Positions 18,157 to 27,874 of a stretch of DNA of 64,000 nt are shown piece by piece. Origin of the DNA: Sulfuricurvum sp. 17-40-25 (GTDB taxonomy: Bacteria; Campylobacterota; Campylobacteria; Campylobacterales; Sulfurimonadaceae). Each line of letters begins with the position of its first letter. Position 1 is the stretch's first letter. Where the stretch lies: positions 1 to 64,000 of the forward strand of contig NCIJ01000004.1 in NCBI GenBank assembly GCA_002282015.1, read 5' to 3'. Below the pieces are notes generated by a model. The model did no database searches. It had not been told where the DNA came from and saw only the letters and a list, made by a program, of their open reading frames with translations. A program made the translations under genes and the position numbers.

Positions 18157-18660
18157 TTACGCTACAGAAGCCAATGCAGCATCGTAGTTAGGCTCTTCAG
18201 TGATTTCAGGAACGATTTCTTTGTAAGTCACGATACCTTCTGCATTAACAGCAAAGATTGCACGACAAGTAACACCCGCAAGAACTGAACCACCAAGTAA
18301 AACACCATACGCGTTTGCAAACTCTTTGTTACGGAAGTCAGAACATACTGTCAAATTGTCGATACCTTCAGCTTGGCAAAAACGGCCAGATGCGAATGGA
18401 AGGTCAAGAGATACGATCGTTACGGTAACGTCTTTAAGACCAGCAGCTTTTGCATTGAACGTACGTGTTTCAGTAGCACACACACCTGTATCCAATGATG
18501 GAACAACAATGATTAGTTGTTTTTTACCTGTTGCGCCACCTACTGTAACATCGCCAAGACCTGCAGAGTTTACTACTGTAATTGATGGAGCTTTATCGCC
18601 AACATTTACTGTATTTCCTAAAAGCTCTACATCTGTACCTTTAAATTTTGTTGTTGCCAT
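18157..18660 (-). CDS. tpx: Thiol peroxidase (Tpx)
   Basis: An atypical 2-Cys peroxiredoxin that reduces hydroperoxides using thioredoxin. The 167 residues include the peroxidatic Cys in VPSLDTGVCATETRTFN and the resolving Cys in FCQAEGIDNLTVCSDFR, plus GVLLGGSVLAGVTCRAIF. AGGAG lies near the ATG. It stands alone between convergent and same-strand genes; a helpful function in microaerobic cells. Confidence 0.95.
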   Translation of the reverse strand: MATTKFKGTDVELLGNTVNVGDKAPSITVVNSAGLGDVTVGGATGKKQLIIVVPSLDTGVCATETRTFNAKAAGLKDVTVTIVSLDLPFASGRFCQAEGIDNLTVCSDFRNKEFANAYGVLLGGSVLAGVTCRAIFAVNAEGIVTYKEIVPEITEEPNYDAALASVA

Positions 18661-18755
18661 CCTGGGCTCCTGTGTTTAATTTTAATGTCGATATTGTACA
18701 TGAATCGAATTATGAATCTCTGAATTGAAAAAAAGATTTGCGTATCTAAGAATAT

Positions 18756-19733
18756 CTACAGCTTACAACGCGGATTAACCACCATCTCTTGATGACGTAT
18801 AAAATTGCTCCGTATAAACTCTTCAACAGCGCATCGGCCAATCATCGCTGCATTATCGGCACAAAACTCTAAAGGTGCCAATAACAAAGGCGCCTTATAC
18901 CCAGCCAATAATGTCTCAATTTGCGTACGTAAATAGAGATTAGCGCTGGCACCGCCGACAATTGCAAAAGACTCAGGTTTACGTGTTTTAAAATATTTTT
19001 TGAGTTTTTGTATCAAATGATCGGTAGCTGTCTTTTGAAAGGCGCTCGCGATGTGTGGATACTCTTCTTCATCGCTTGATTCAATACTCAGTCGTACTTG
19101 ATTTTTTAGCCCAGAGTAGCTAAATGCTATCAGTGGTGATTGCCACAATGGCACTGTAAAGACAAAACGACTCGCATCCCCGCTGTGAGCCAGCTTCTCT
19201 ATTAATGGACCACCAGGATATCCAAGTCCCATCATTTTGGCAACCTTGTCAAAGCTCTCTCCGTAACTGTCATCCATCGTGGTCGCTACGGTATTCATGA
19301 CCTCATGAGATTCTACTTCGATGACTTGCGTATGCCCTCCGGACACTAAAAGAACCGTGAGGGGGAACTGCGCCTCTTTTCCAATAAATAGGGAGTAAAT
19401 ATGCCCTTTTAGGTGATTGATCGGCAAAATAGGGATATTGAGCGCTATGCTTAACGCTTTTGCCATCGTGACACCCTCGATAAGCGTGACCGCAAGTCCT
19501 GGTTCATTCGTAACTGCAACAGCTTTGAGCTCGCCAAACCATGGCTTACATTCTTCTAAGATCGCAGGAAGAGCAATAGCATGCAATCTACTGGCAAGCT
19601 CAGGAACGACTCCACCGTATTTTGAATGCTCAAGTTCTTGAGAGATCTTTTTGTGGTAAATAAGCTTTTTAGTCGCTATGTCTGTAATAGAGATGGAACT
19701 GTCATCACAACTGCTCTCGATGCTCAAAATCAT
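18756..19733 (-). CDS. tsaD: tRNA threonylcarbamoyladenosine transferase TsaD
   Basis: Transfers threonylcarbamoyl to A37 of ANN-decoding tRNAs. Key motifs are [13 protein letters not shown] at the start, [10 protein letters not shown] with metal-binding histidines, [10 protein letters not shown] and [10 protein letters not shown], and the C-terminal [11 protein letters not shown] chose the ATG at 19733 because it forms an ATGA overlap with the upstream gene and matches the family start; earlier in-frame starts only add residues not seen in homologues. 325 residues. Last gene of the cdsA-dxr-hydrolase-tsaD operon. Confidence 0.95.
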   Translation of the reverse strand: MILSIESSCDDSSISITDIATKKLIYHKKISQELEHSKYGGVVPELASRLHAIALPAILEECKPWFGELKAVAVTNEPGLAVTLIEGVTMAKALSIALNIPILPINHLKGHIYSLFIGKEAQFPLTVLLVSGGHTQVIEVESHEVMNTVATTMDDSYGESFDKVAKMMGLGYPGGPLIEKLAHSGDASRFVFTVPLWQSPLIAFSYSGLKNQVRLSIESSDEEEYPHIASAFQKTATDHLIQKLKKYFKTRKPESFAIVGGASANLYLRTQIETLLAGYKAPLLLAPLEFCADNAAMIGRCAVEEFIRSNFIRHQEMVVNPRCKL

Positions 19734-20263
19734 CCCAGCACCCATTCTTTGACCCATGGCCATTCACCGTATCCGCTATCCGCATTGATGTGTCCTGCTG
19801 ATTCAAGTACCTTCATCTCCACGTCCAATTCCTCTTGAAGTGCTGATGCTTCTTCGAGAGTCATATACGGATCATCATCCGAAGTCACGAGCAATGCTTC
19901 CTGCGCAAACAAAAAATCAGGCACTTCAACCGGAAAGAAACTTTTGATCGTATCAAGTTCTAAATCAAGACGTGGAGGAGCGACTAAAAGAAGCCGCTTA
20001 ACCGGATCAATCTCCTCTTCCAAACATAAATGGAACCACAAGATACATCCCAGCGAATGACAGATGACAACATCGGGTTTCAATTCTTCAAGAAGTATTT
20101 TTACCTGCGTCATCCAGCGGGTCTTGGTAGGAAAATGAGGATTGTCTAAAAGAGGGAAAGCAACTATGCCGTAATCTTTAGCTATTTCCCCTGCAAGCCA
20201 TGCTTGCCAATGCGGTTCATCGCTTCCACCCCATCCATGCAGTAATAAGGTTTTTGCTCTCAT
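19730..20263 (-). CDS. RBBP9/YdeN-type alpha/beta hydrolase (177 aa)
   Basis: A small serine hydrolase of unknown substrate. It opens with [18 protein letters not shown], typical of the RBBP9 family. The nucleophile lies in ICHSLGCI, the acid in VTSDDDPYM, and the histidine in [16 protein letters not shown], completing the triad. It overlaps dxr and tsaD by four bases each, so it belongs to that operon, though no direct link with isoprenoid or tRNA modification is known. Confidence 0.85.
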   Translation of the reverse strand: MRAKTLLLHGWGGSDEPHWQAWLAGEIAKDYGIVAFPLLDNPHFPTKTRWMTQVKILLEELKPDVVICHSLGCILWFHLCLEEEIDPVKRLLLVAPPRLDLELDTIKSFFPVEVPDFLFAQEALLVTSDDDPYMTLEEASALQEELDVEMKVLESAGHINADSGYGEWPWVKEWVLG

Positions 20264-21333
20264 GCGCGACTCTTTATATGATTACGAACATCCAGGTCCA
20301 TTGCAAACACTTCTTCGATACTTTTAGGCTCTTGGGTGAAATGTTCAAAAGCGTGTATCACCTGCTTGGAAATATCTAAAAAGGAGATTTTACCCTCCAC
20401 AAAAAGCTCTATCGCGGCTTCATTCGCCGCGTTGATGATAACGCCTCGCTTTGGATTACGTAATAACTCTTTGCGTATTTCCCAAATTGGATAACGCTGG
20501 GTGGTTATCTCACGAAACTCCAGCGAACCCACTTCCAATAAATTGACCGAAGAGAGAATTTTTTGATCCATTTCCCCCATCAATGCATACGCAATAGGAA
20601 GCTGCATATCAGCGCGTGCGATATGCGCTGTTGTTGAACCGTCACGGTAATCAATAAGGGCGTGAATGATCGATTTCGTTTCAATAATCGCATCGTATTC
20701 CCCCTCGCCAAAAAGCCATCGTGCTTCGAGAAGTTCAAACATCTTGTTCATCATAGAAGCGCTGTCTATTGTGATCTTCTGCCCCATGGACCAGTTTGGA
20801 TGATTGAGGGCATCTTTGAGCGTTGCTTCTTGAATTTTTTCGATGGGCCAGTCTCTAAATGCACCGCCGCTTGCGGTTATAAGCATCCGTTCTATTGGGC
20901 GGGAGCTGTTATGGAGATACCACAAACCAAAATGTTCGCTGTCAATGGGCTGAATTTTGGAGATATCCATAAATGCGCCAGCAGCGACTAAAGACTCTTT
21001 ATTTGCCAACGCCACGCGCTTACCGCATTCAATCGCTTTGAGCGTAGGTTGCAGTCCTGCAAAACCTACAAGTGCATTGATAACCAATTCAGAGGAAGAT
21101 GATGCGATAACTTCCAAGATCGCGGCCTCTCCTTGCATAACACGCGGGTGCTGTACGCTGGAAAGATCAACCCCATCGGCCACAACCACCACCGAGGGCT
21201 TATGCACTTGAATTTGCTGATTTAAAAGGGCAATATTACGCCCCGCAACCAACACATCCACAGCCAATCCAAACTGTTGGGCAATCGCTAGAGCGTTAAC
21301 CCCTATGGAACCCGTCGATCCTAAAAGGATCAA
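20260..21333 (-). CDS. dxr: 1-deoxy-D-xylulose 5-phosphate reductoisomerase
   Basis: NADPH-dependent first committed step of the MEP isoprenoid pathway. The 357 residues show the nucleotide-binding LLGSTGSIG at the start, KRVALANKESLVAAG, the substrate region SEHFGLW and ITASGGAFRDWP, and the NPKRGVIINAANEAAIELF segment. The gene is tightly overlapped with cdsA (21330-21333) and the hydrolase gene. Confidence 0.96.
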   Translation of the reverse strand: MILLGSTGSIGVNALAIAQQFGLAVDVLVAGRNIALLNQQIQVHKPSVVVVADGVDLSSVQHPRVMQGEAAILEVIASSSSELVINALVGFAGLQPTLKAIECGKRVALANKESLVAAGAFMDISKIQPIDSEHFGLWYLHNSSRPIERMLITASGGAFRDWPIEKIQEATLKDALNHPNWSMGQKITIDSASMMNKMFELLEARWLFGEGEYDAIIETKSIIHALIDYRDGSTTAHIARADMQLPIAYALMGEMDQKILSSVNLLEVGSLEFREITTQRYPIWEIRKELLRNPKRGVIINAANEAAIELFVEGKISFLDISKQVIHAFEHFTQEPKSIEEVFAMDLDVRNHIKSRA

Positions 21334-22091
21334 GCAAGACCCCGTAAAAGGACAAGCATGATAATCGATGAAAATAAATAGCCATCAATTCGGTCCAGCA
21401 CACCGCCATGACCTGGGAGGATTGAACCGCTGTCTTTGACCTCTGCTTGACGCTTTAGATAACTCTCAAAAAGATCGCCAAAGACTGAACCAATCGCCGC
21501 CATCATGGAAATGATGATGGCTTGAGGGATGTCTTGAACGATGGTGATACCAACAAAGAATCCCGCCCCTGTCGCCACGATGATTCCCCCATAAACACCT
21601 TCTCGTGTTTTGCTAGGAGAGGAAATACTAAAAGGGGTTTTACCAATGCTTTTTCCAACAAAATAAGCACCTATATCCGCCGATGCTACAACTACTAAGA
21701 GCCATAAAAGGGTCCCAATGCCATACTCTTGATAGAGACTCAGAATAAAAAGCATCCCAGCCGTAGGATATAAAAAGGGTAAAAAGTTTTTGGGAGCAAT
21801 ATTTTGGGTGTAGGCTAAAGCCCCTGCAAATATAATCCCGGCGATGACGACCAAATCTTCCCCATAAGGATACAACGCCGCCGCAATCCAAAGAATAGCC
21901 GCATACGCATACAGTGCATTATTTTGGATACCAAAAAGGCGATTGGCTTCATGAAACGCTAAGAGATAGACAACTCCAAGGACAAACCAAATCAACCAAA
22001 AGTTATTGATCAACCCAATCGCCAGTACCCCAAGCCCCAAGAACACGGCAGTTATAATTCGAGTCTGTAATCCACTATTCGTCGCTTGCAT
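21330..22091 (-). CDS. cdsA: Phosphatidate cytidylyltransferase
   Basis: Membrane enzyme making CDP-diacylglycerol from phosphatidate and CTP. The 253 residues have about seven hydrophobic segments and the C-terminal family signature around DLFESYLKRQAEVKDSGSIL with the PGHGGVLDRIDGYLF stretch that holds the metal-binding Asp residues. It heads the cdsA-dxr-hydrolase-tsaD operon. The cdsA-dxr order is common in proteobacteria. Confidence 0.96.
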   Translation of the reverse strand: MQATNSGLQTRIITAVFLGLGVLAIGLINNFWLIWFVLGVVYLLAFHEANRLFGIQNNALYAYAAILWIAAALYPYGEDLVVIAGIIFAGALAYTQNIAPKNFLPFLYPTAGMLFILSLYQEYGIGTLLWLLVVVASADIGAYFVGKSIGKTPFSISSPSKTREGVYGGIIVATGAGFFVGITIVQDIPQAIIISMMAAIGSVFGDLFESYLKRQAEVKDSGSILPGHGGVLDRIDGYLFSSIIMLVLLRGLA

Positions 22092-22144
22092 CGTGCGTAT
22101 CCTATTATTATCTGCGTAACTAAATTATCGCGAGTATAGCGTAA

Positions 22145-22450
22145 TCACACTTTAATATCTAAGATATGAAGGGGCTTTACCTCTTCTTCCTTAGTCTCGT
22201 CAGCCTCTTGATGCTGTGAACGTTGCTCTTCTTGTTCGGCTTGTTCTTTGGTGTGTTCACGATCAGCATCGACTGCGTGATTTTCTTCCGTAGGTCGGAC
22301 TTCCAGAACCTCTTTTTCTTGGTCTTGCATAATCACTTGTGCCGCCAACGCTTGAAGCTCGAAACGATTTAATTGTACGTTTTTATCACTGGCGACACTC
22401 GCCATTTGCTGATTAACATAAATCGTATTCCCGACAGGACCAATTGCCAT
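22145..22450 (-). CDS. Charged hypothetical protein (101 aa)
   Basis: Not recognised. The first 50 residues (MAIGPVGNTIYVNQQMAS...) are mildly hydrophobic, and the rest (about 50-92) is a highly charged, Glu/Gln/His-rich stretch probably disordered or helical, ending HILDIKV. No signal peptide or membrane segment. AGGAG precedes the ATG. It sits between the NFACT gene and cdsA on the same strand with short gaps, which supports a real gene, possibly specific to this lineage. Confidence 0.6.
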   Translation of the reverse strand: MAIGPVGNTIYVNQQMASVASDKNVQLNRFELQALAAQVIMQDQEKEVLEVRPTEENHAVDADREHTKEQAEQEEQRSQHQEADETKEEEVKPLHILDIKV

Positions 22451-22473
22451 TACGCTTCTCCTATGTTTTCTGA

Positions 22474-23811
22474 TTAACCTTTGTCCACTACAATCGTTTT
22501 TGCGTCCGTATACAGGACATTAGCTTTGCTTTGAACTTTTACTTCACGTCTTGGGGTATAATCGACCAAATAGCGTCCTTTTTCAAATACCGAGAAATCT
22601 ACGCACAATTTAGCCGCTGCTTGCAGTATCTTGTCGCTTAACTGCTGTTTATCCGTTGTAATGATCACATGCGCAGATGGTCGATCTTTTAGGTGCAGCC
22701 ATATATCTCTGGCACGTGAGTTTTGCAAGAGTTGAATGTTCCCTTTTTCACTTTTTCCCAAGGATACTTTATGACCCTCAATCCAAAACTCTGCGATACT
22801 CTCAGAGGGTTTCACCACTGGTTTGGCTTTCGTTCCAAGCGTTTTCGGAGGAAATAATAATGCAATCTCTTCTGGACTTTTTGCCTCGCTGATTGTTTGG
22901 ATAAACAGTTCTATATGCCGAATCTTTTCTTCCAAGTTTTCCCGCTCTTGATACAGTCCTCGAGCTTTTTGTTTTGCTTTTTTGGAACGTTTGAAAAACG
23001 ACTGTGCCATCATAGCCGCATCTTTACATCCAGATGGAACCTCAAATTCAATAGGCATACCATCAAAATCATCGAGCTTGATCTTGGTCTCATAACCTTT
23101 AATCGAATGCAAGTTTGCCAGTACTAGATGCCCGATATTTTGACACTCCAATGCTTCTTTAGCTAAAAATTCTTCATCCTCAAGCTGTGCCAAATGGGTT
23201 TTTAACTGCTCCAAACGCTTGGCGATCAGAACCGATTTTTCACGCTTTAATCTCTCTAAAATCCCATTGCTGTACTGGGCATAGGCATCTGCTAAAAATA
23301 CCTCAACATCAGCAATCGGATACGCTTTTGGCGTAAAGGTAGGTGATGGCGGGTTCACCAGGGTTTGTCCTACGCGCACGGTACGGACTGATACCTCTGA
23401 ATCAACATGACGCAGTGCTTCAAGCACTTTTTCATCTTTATCCAAAAGAATCGCATTGGTATGTTTACCCGTAAACTCAAATTGAAGTATCGTTGTTTCG
23501 CTCTTATACGAGCCGCTTTGACTCACAACAATACGGATGAGCTTATCCTTGTTATGAAGCGTAATAGATTGAATGGTTGAGCGCGCAAATCTTTTGGAAA
23601 GCAATACATCAAACGGAGCTTGATACATTTTCCCCCGCTGAGCCAAAGGTGCTGTAAAAATACTCGGATTATCACGCCGCATCTCAAACGTCATAAGGCA
23701 GTTGTTATCAAAAACCAAACTGATTTGAGTATCACTAAGCCGGTATGCATTCGTGATCTGTTTAAAATGCTGTAAGTACTGAACGATCTGTTCTAAATGT
23801 GAGAATTTCAT
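22474..23811 (-). CDS. rqcH: NFACT/RqcH-like ribosome quality control factor
   Basis: A 445-residue member of the NFACT family (RqcH, FbpA). The family adds alanine tails to nascent chains on stalled large subunits. Domains in order: NFACT-N (about 1-140, with TGKHTNAILLD), coiled-coil region (about 185-310) and NFACT-R (about 340-440, with GHKVSLGKSEKGNIQLLQN and IWLHLKDRPSAHVII). The ATG has no strong ribosome binding site. The symbol follows the family; the function here is inferred. Confidence 0.85.
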   Translation of the reverse strand: MKFSHLEQIVQYLQHFKQITNAYRLSDTQISLVFDNNCLMTFEMRRDNPSIFTAPLAQRGKMYQAPFDVLLSKRFARSTIQSITLHNKDKLIRIVVSQSGSYKSETTILQFEFTGKHTNAILLDKDEKVLEALRHVDSEVSVRTVRVGQTLVNPPSPTFTPKAYPIADVEVFLADAYAQYSNGILERLKREKSVLIAKRLEQLKTHLAQLEDEEFLAKEALECQNIGHLVLANLHSIKGYETKIKLDDFDGMPIEFEVPSGCKDAAMMAQSFFKRSKKAKQKARGLYQERENLEEKIRHIELFIQTISEAKSPEEIALLFPPKTLGTKAKPVVKPSESIAEFWIEGHKVSLGKSEKGNIQLLQNSRARDIWLHLKDRPSAHVIITTDKQQLSDKILQAAAKLCVDFSVFEKGRYLVDYTPRREVKVQSKANVLYTDAKTIVVDKG

Positions 23812-23880
23812 AAAATTAAACGTATCCTTATTTCAGAAGCGATTTATTAAAGGGGTACTACAATGAGGCACAAATAAAAT

Positions 23881-23897
23881 TATCGTTTCAGACGATA
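23881..23897. repeat. Inverted repeat upstream of the chemoreceptor gene
   Basis: TATCGT and ACGATA flank a five-base TTCAG, 30 bases before the chemoreceptor ATG. It is between divergent genes and could be an operator or the 5' hairpin of the transcript. Confidence 0.4.
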
Positions 23898-23926
23898 AAC
23901 TTACCCAAAAGGCGGATCCATTTCTC

Positions 23927-25498
23927 ATGGCTGTATTTAATACGATAAAATCGAAGTTTGTTTTCAATCTGGTAGCCGCTGTGAGCGCTGTTTTAGTGAG
24001 TGTTATTGTAGCATATTTCATTGCAACAAGCTCAATAAAAGACATTATGACTAACGACTTGATTACCGTCGCTGATTCGTTAGAAAAAAATGTTAATTAC
24101 ATCTCAAAAATTGAGCCCAAAGCGTATGAAGAGACCGCGTTTAAAGAGGGGATCAAAAGTATCAAAATCGGTAAAAGTGGATATGTCTATTTTATAAATG
24201 CTGATGGTGTCATGACCATCCATCCAAAAGATGAAGGGAAGAGTAAAGCAGGACATGATTACATTGATCATATCCGTGCCGATAAAGCCGGAGGAATTTA
24301 TGAGTACATTTCGGCAACAACCGGTCAAGATAAGATTGCAGCTTATCGCTATATTCCGGCATGGGATATGTGGGTTATCCCAGGCATTAACAAGGCTGAT
24401 TATTTCGAAGCTCTTAAGGCTAGTTTTTTTCAATGGTTCCTTATCTTAGGAAGTCTTTTAGCCGCTTTGCTAATTTCAATCAATTACATTTCGGGAAGAA
24501 GCATCTTAGGCCCTATTGAAGAACTAGACCATGTCTCTGCTGATCTCGCACATGGAGATGGGGACTTGACCAAGCGTCTTCCTATTTTGAATGCTAAAGA
24601 TGAGATCGGTACTGCCAGTGGTTACGTCAATACCTTCATCGAAAAAATTCAATCAACGATCAATGACACCAAAGAGATCACACATGCAGTGGTAAAATCA
24701 ACAACGTCACTCAGCACATCTGCCTCTAACTTGTCCCAACAATCTGAAAAAGCAAATACGCTTGCGCATAATACCAATCAAACCGCTTCCGAAATTGGAC
24801 GTTCTTTGACTCAGAGCGTAGACATGGCTCGTGACACCCTGGAAAATACCCGTAACAGTGCTAAAGAACTTGAAAGCGTACGCAATATCGCACATATCAT
24901 TACCAATGAAATCTATACAGCAACCCAAATGAGTAATGATTTAGGTGAACGTTTCTCCCAACTTTCAAGCGAAGCTTCAAGCGTTAGCGGTGTTTTGAGC
25001 ATTATCTCTGATATTGCAGATCAAACCAACCTGCTCGCACTCAATGCTGCCATCGAAGCCGCCCGAGCGGGTGAGCATGGACGCGGATTCGCCGTTGTTG
25101 CAGATGAAGTACGTAAACTTGCCGAACGAACTCAAAAAAGTTTGACTGAAATCAACTCTATCATCTCTGTTGTCATCCAATCGATCTCTGATTCATCGGA
25201 TATGATGAATGCCAACAGTGAAAACATTGAACGATTGGGAGAACGTTCTCAAGAAATCGACACTAAAATAGATTCAACCACCAATGCCCTCAATACCAAT
25301 GTAGCCACCAGCCAAAAAAGTGTTGAAACGTCAGAAATAATGGCAGTTAAAATCAATGAGATCATTGCCAAGGTCTCTGAGATGTCGACCCTATCGGAAC
25401 ATAATCAAAATGAAATCAAACAAGTCGCCGATATTGCAACCGATCTTTATCATGCTGCTAGTAACCTCAATTCAAACCTCGCACAATTTAAATCCTAA
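23927..25498 (+). CDS. Methyl-accepting chemotaxis protein (523 aa)
   Basis: A transmembrane chemoreceptor. One membrane helix (about 12-32) is followed by a periplasmic single Cache-type sensor ([19 protein letters not shown], about 85-105), a second helix (about 165-185), a HAMP linker, and a long cytoplasmic coiled coil with the signalling tip [20 protein letters not shown] and [21 protein letters not shown]. It should signal to CheA/CheW. The ligand is unknown. It is a single gene, divergent from rqcH. Confidence 0.95.
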   Translation: MAVFNTIKSKFVFNLVAAVSAVLVSVIVAYFIATSSIKDIMTNDLITVADSLEKNVNYISKIEPKAYEETAFKEGIKSIKIGKSGYVYFINADGVMTIHPKDEGKSKAGHDYIDHIRADKAGGIYEYISATTGQDKIAAYRYIPAWDMWVIPGINKADYFEALKASFFQWFLILGSLLAALLISINYISGRSILGPIEELDHVSADLAHGDGDLTKRLPILNAKDEIGTASGYVNTFIEKIQSTINDTKEITHAVVKSTTSLSTSASNLSQQSEKANTLAHNTNQTASEIGRSLTQSVDMARDTLENTRNSAKELESVRNIAHIITNEIYTATQMSNDLGERFSQLSSEASSVSGVLSIISDIADQTNLLALNAAIEAARAGEHGRGFAVVADEVRKLAERTQKSLTEINSIISVVIQSISDSSDMMNANSENIERLGERSQEIDTKIDSTTNALNTNVATSQKSVETSEIMAVKINEIIAKVSEMSTLSEHNQNEIKQVADIATDLYHAASNLNSNLAQFKS

Positions 25499-25507
25499 AA
25501 ATCTTGC

Positions 25508-25513
25508 TATAAT
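25508..25513 (+). promoter_or_regulatory. -10 box of the cobamide operon
   Basis: TATAAT ten bases after the chemoreceptor stop. It would start a leader of about 220 bases before the TonB receptor gene. Confidence 0.5.
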
Positions 25514-25555
25514 CCGCTAAATTTTTAAAAGGCGGATGAATGCAAGCACCCAAAG

Positions 25556-25739
25556 GGTTTGGTAAAACCTACTTTTCTCTTGCTGCTATTCAAGCGTACG
25601 CTTCGGCTATACGTATGCTTCAAAATTTCACTCGTATTGAGTGGATCTGTCCGACTCATCCAATCCACACCTATTCGACCATCTCCCCTCCCAAGAGTGT
25701 CCTTAACACAATCATTATTACTATTATTCAAGGACACTC
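25556..25739 (+). promoter_or_regulatory. Structured leader with SD-sequestering hairpin
   Basis: Four hairpins can be read in this leader. GGTTT/AAACC spans 25556-25569. AAGCGTACG/CGTATGCTT spans 25592-25620, nine pairs with one G-U. CACTC/GAGTG spans 25629-25643. The last is a perfect ten-base stem GAGTGTCCTT/AAGGACACTC (25695-25704 and 25730-25739) that ends at the base before the start codon. It contains the AAGGA ribosome binding site. CACTC of the third hairpin can also pair with GAGTG of the fourth, offering a switch. I found no conserved B12-box, so this is not a standard cobalamin riboswitch. Ligand and mechanism are unknown. Confidence 0.6.
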
Positions 25740-27527
25740 ATGTTTAAACACACCCTATCACTCGTTGCGTCTGCAACACTAGTTGCCTCATTAGGGGCTC
25801 AAACTCTCGCTATCGATCCAATCGTCGTTACTGCTACCAAAACTGAACAATCACTTCAAAATGTTACCTCCAATATAGAAATCATAACCGGTGAAGAACT
25901 CGCCGAAAAACATATCACTACCGTCCCTGAAGCTCTTAATCTGCTTTCTGGAATCAGTACTGTCAGTAATGGTGGACTTGGTAAATCGACTTCCGTGCTT
26001 CTAAGAGGTTTTGATACGAATAGAGTCTTGGTCCTCATCGACGGCGTTCGCTATAACGATATTGCTTCCACAAATGGGCCATCCTTCGAAAACCTCATAT
26101 TTACTGACATCGAACAAATAGAGCTGATTAAAGGAGCCCAAAGCGGGATATGGGGAAGTGAAGCCAGTGCCGGCGTCATCAACATCATCACCAAAAAAGC
26201 GATAATAGGAACAACCCTCAACGCCCATCTCGACTACGGAAGCTTCGCTACAAAAAAATACGCTGCCTCAATCGGACATAAAACAGACAAGTTTGACATA
26301 CAGGCAGGTGTGAATAGATTAACCACAGATGGGTTTACAGCCTATGCAAAACGCTATGACGATATCAAAAACTACGAAGACGATGCGTATAGAAACACAA
26401 CCATAAATGTCAAAGCAGGGTACAATTTTGATGATGCCAATCGACTGTCTGTAGCCCACACCGACATCGATGCTTATAACGAATACGACAATTCTAGCAG
26501 CGATTCTAGAACGGCAACGTATACTAAAAAAGAAAAATTGAGTCAACTTGCCTATGAGAACAAAACGGGTATTACGACGACCAGACTCCATGCCAACCGC
26601 TCTACCTTTCGAAGAGATTATTCAAACAATAGTAAATACTATGGGGCTGTCAATGAATATGGCCTGACATCGCAGATTGCGTATTCGGACAATGATTTCA
26701 TCCTACTAGGGGGTGATTACAAATCGTTCGAACACCTCAATACCCTAAACAAGAAATTCACCGATAAAGCACTCTTCGCCACCAACAGCAATACTTTTAT
26801 GGATAAATTAATTTTGAGTGAGTCGATCCGTACCGATAACTATGATGCGTTTAATGACAAGACAACGGGCAAAATCGGGATCAAATACAATTTTGACAAG
26901 GATATCTACCTCTCCTCCAACTATGGGACCGGATACAATGTACCGACACTCTACCAACTTTATGATCCAACATACGGAACCATTGGGTTAACACCTGAAT
27001 ACACGCGAAGCTATGACCTCTCTCTTGGATATAACGGCTTTGAAATAACCTACTTTTATAATCGTGTCAGTGAAATGATTGATTACGATTTTGGTATCTC
27101 AAAGTACAATAATATTGCCGGAATATCAACGCTCAAAGGGATTGAAGTTGGCTACAAAAAAGAGGTTATATCAAACACTCTTTTGTATCTGAGCTATACT
27201 TCTCTTAGTGCAAAAAATCAACAAGGGCAAGATTTACGTAGAAGAGCCAAAGAAAATTTCAAATTTGGAGCAGACTATTATGGGTTTGACAAACTTCACT
27301 TTGGATTATACGGAGAGTATGTCGGTACCAGATACGACAGGGAGAATAGTCTTGGAGTACAGACTGGTAGATACACAATTGCGAATGCGGTAACCAACTA
27401 CGATTTGTCCAAAAATATCAAAATTTACGGAAAGGTTGATAATATCACCGATAAATATTATCAAAGTATAAATAACTACGCAACCAGCCCACGTGCATAT
27501 TACGCAGGTATAGAAGCATCATTCTGA
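25740..27527 (+). CDS. btuB: TonB-dependent outer membrane receptor, BtuB-like
   Basis: A 595-residue outer-membrane transporter, probably for cobalamin or other corrinoids. A signal peptide (about 1-22) is followed by a short TonB box near DPIVVTATK and a plug domain (about 30-150, with LLRGFDTNRVLVLIDGVRYND and AQSGIWGSEASAGVINIITKK). The beta-barrel ends in the aromatic terminus AYYAGIEASF. The corrinoid substrate is inferred from the 15 cobamide genes that follow without gaps. Its ribosome binding site lies in the leader hairpin. The next gene starts one base inside it. Confidence 0.9.
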   Translation: MFKHTLSLVASATLVASLGAQTLAIDPIVVTATKTEQSLQNVTSNIEIITGEELAEKHITTVPEALNLLSGISTVSNGGLGKSTSVLLRGFDTNRVLVLIDGVRYNDIASTNGPSFENLIFTDIEQIELIKGAQSGIWGSEASAGVINIITKKAIIGTTLNAHLDYGSFATKKYAASIGHKTDKFDIQAGVNRLTTDGFTAYAKRYDDIKNYEDDAYRNTTINVKAGYNFDDANRLSVAHTDIDAYNEYDNSSSDSRTATYTKKEKLSQLAYENKTGITTTRLHANRSTFRRDYSNNSKYYGAVNEYGLTSQIAYSDNDFILLGGDYKSFEHLNTLNKKFTDKALFATNSNTFMDKLILSESIRTDNYDAFNDKTTGKIGIKYNFDKDIYLSSNYGTGYNVPTLYQLYDPTYGTIGLTPEYTRSYDLSLGYNGFEITYFYNRVSEMIDYDFGISKYNNIAGISTLKGIEVGYKKEVISNTLLYLSYTSLSAKNQQGQDLRRRAKENFKFGADYYGFDKLHFGLYGEYVGTRYDRENSLGVQTGRYTIANAVTNYDLSKNIKIYGKVDNITDKYYQSINNYATSPRAYYAGIEASF

Positions 27528-27874
27528 TGAAAATCATTAGCGTACTCATACTTTTATGTGCATATATCTCTGCAAACAACATAGAAATAACTATCATATA
27601 TGGCAACGATATGCCGGATAAAGTAGTCAATACAACATACGACGAAGGAGCGACAACTGCACTGGATCTACTCAAGCAAGTCAGTGACGTTGTCACTGCC
27701 AAAAAAGGAAGATTTACTTTTGTTCGTTCCATTGACGGAGTAGAATGGAACGAACAAAAGTTCGGATGGTTCTATCTTATGGATGGAAAATCTGTCAAAA
27801 AAATGGCAGAAAATTATGTTCTAAAGAATGAAAAAAGTATGATGTGGGTTTACAAGGTAGAAGCATGCTATTAA
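27527..27874 (+). CDS. Transcobalamin-like (DUF4430) secreted protein
   Basis: A signal peptide (about 1-16) precedes a domain of about 95 residues, with ALDLLKQVSDVVTAKKGRF, WFYLMDGKSVKKMAENYVL and MMWVYKVEAC, matching the DUF4430 fold found at the C-terminus of animal intrinsic factor and transcobalamin. Here it is a stand-alone periplasmic or surface protein, so it may bind corrinoid near the TonB receptor. The assignment is by eye. It overlaps btuB by one base and btuF by ten, so it is embedded in the uptake genes. Confidence 0.7.
   Translation: MKIISVLILLCAYISANNIEITIIYGNDMPDKVVNTTYDEGATTALDLLKQVSDVVTAKKGRFTFVRSIDGVEWNEQKFGWFYLMDGKSVKKMAENYVLKNEKSMMWVYKVEACY

Noticed and set aside
18326-18679. 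117-residue frame antisense to tpx
   Set aside because: It mirrors the codons of tpx, a strongly conserved gene.
25508-25739. Standard cobalamin riboswitch upstream of btuB
   Set aside because: The B12-box and the conserved core of the class are not visible in the leader on either strand. The structure is kept as an unclassified element.
25540-25782. Leader peptide frames of 62-80 residues before btuB
   Set aside because: They overlap the btuB start, have unlikely composition and would disrupt the hairpins. I treat the segment as an untranslated leader.
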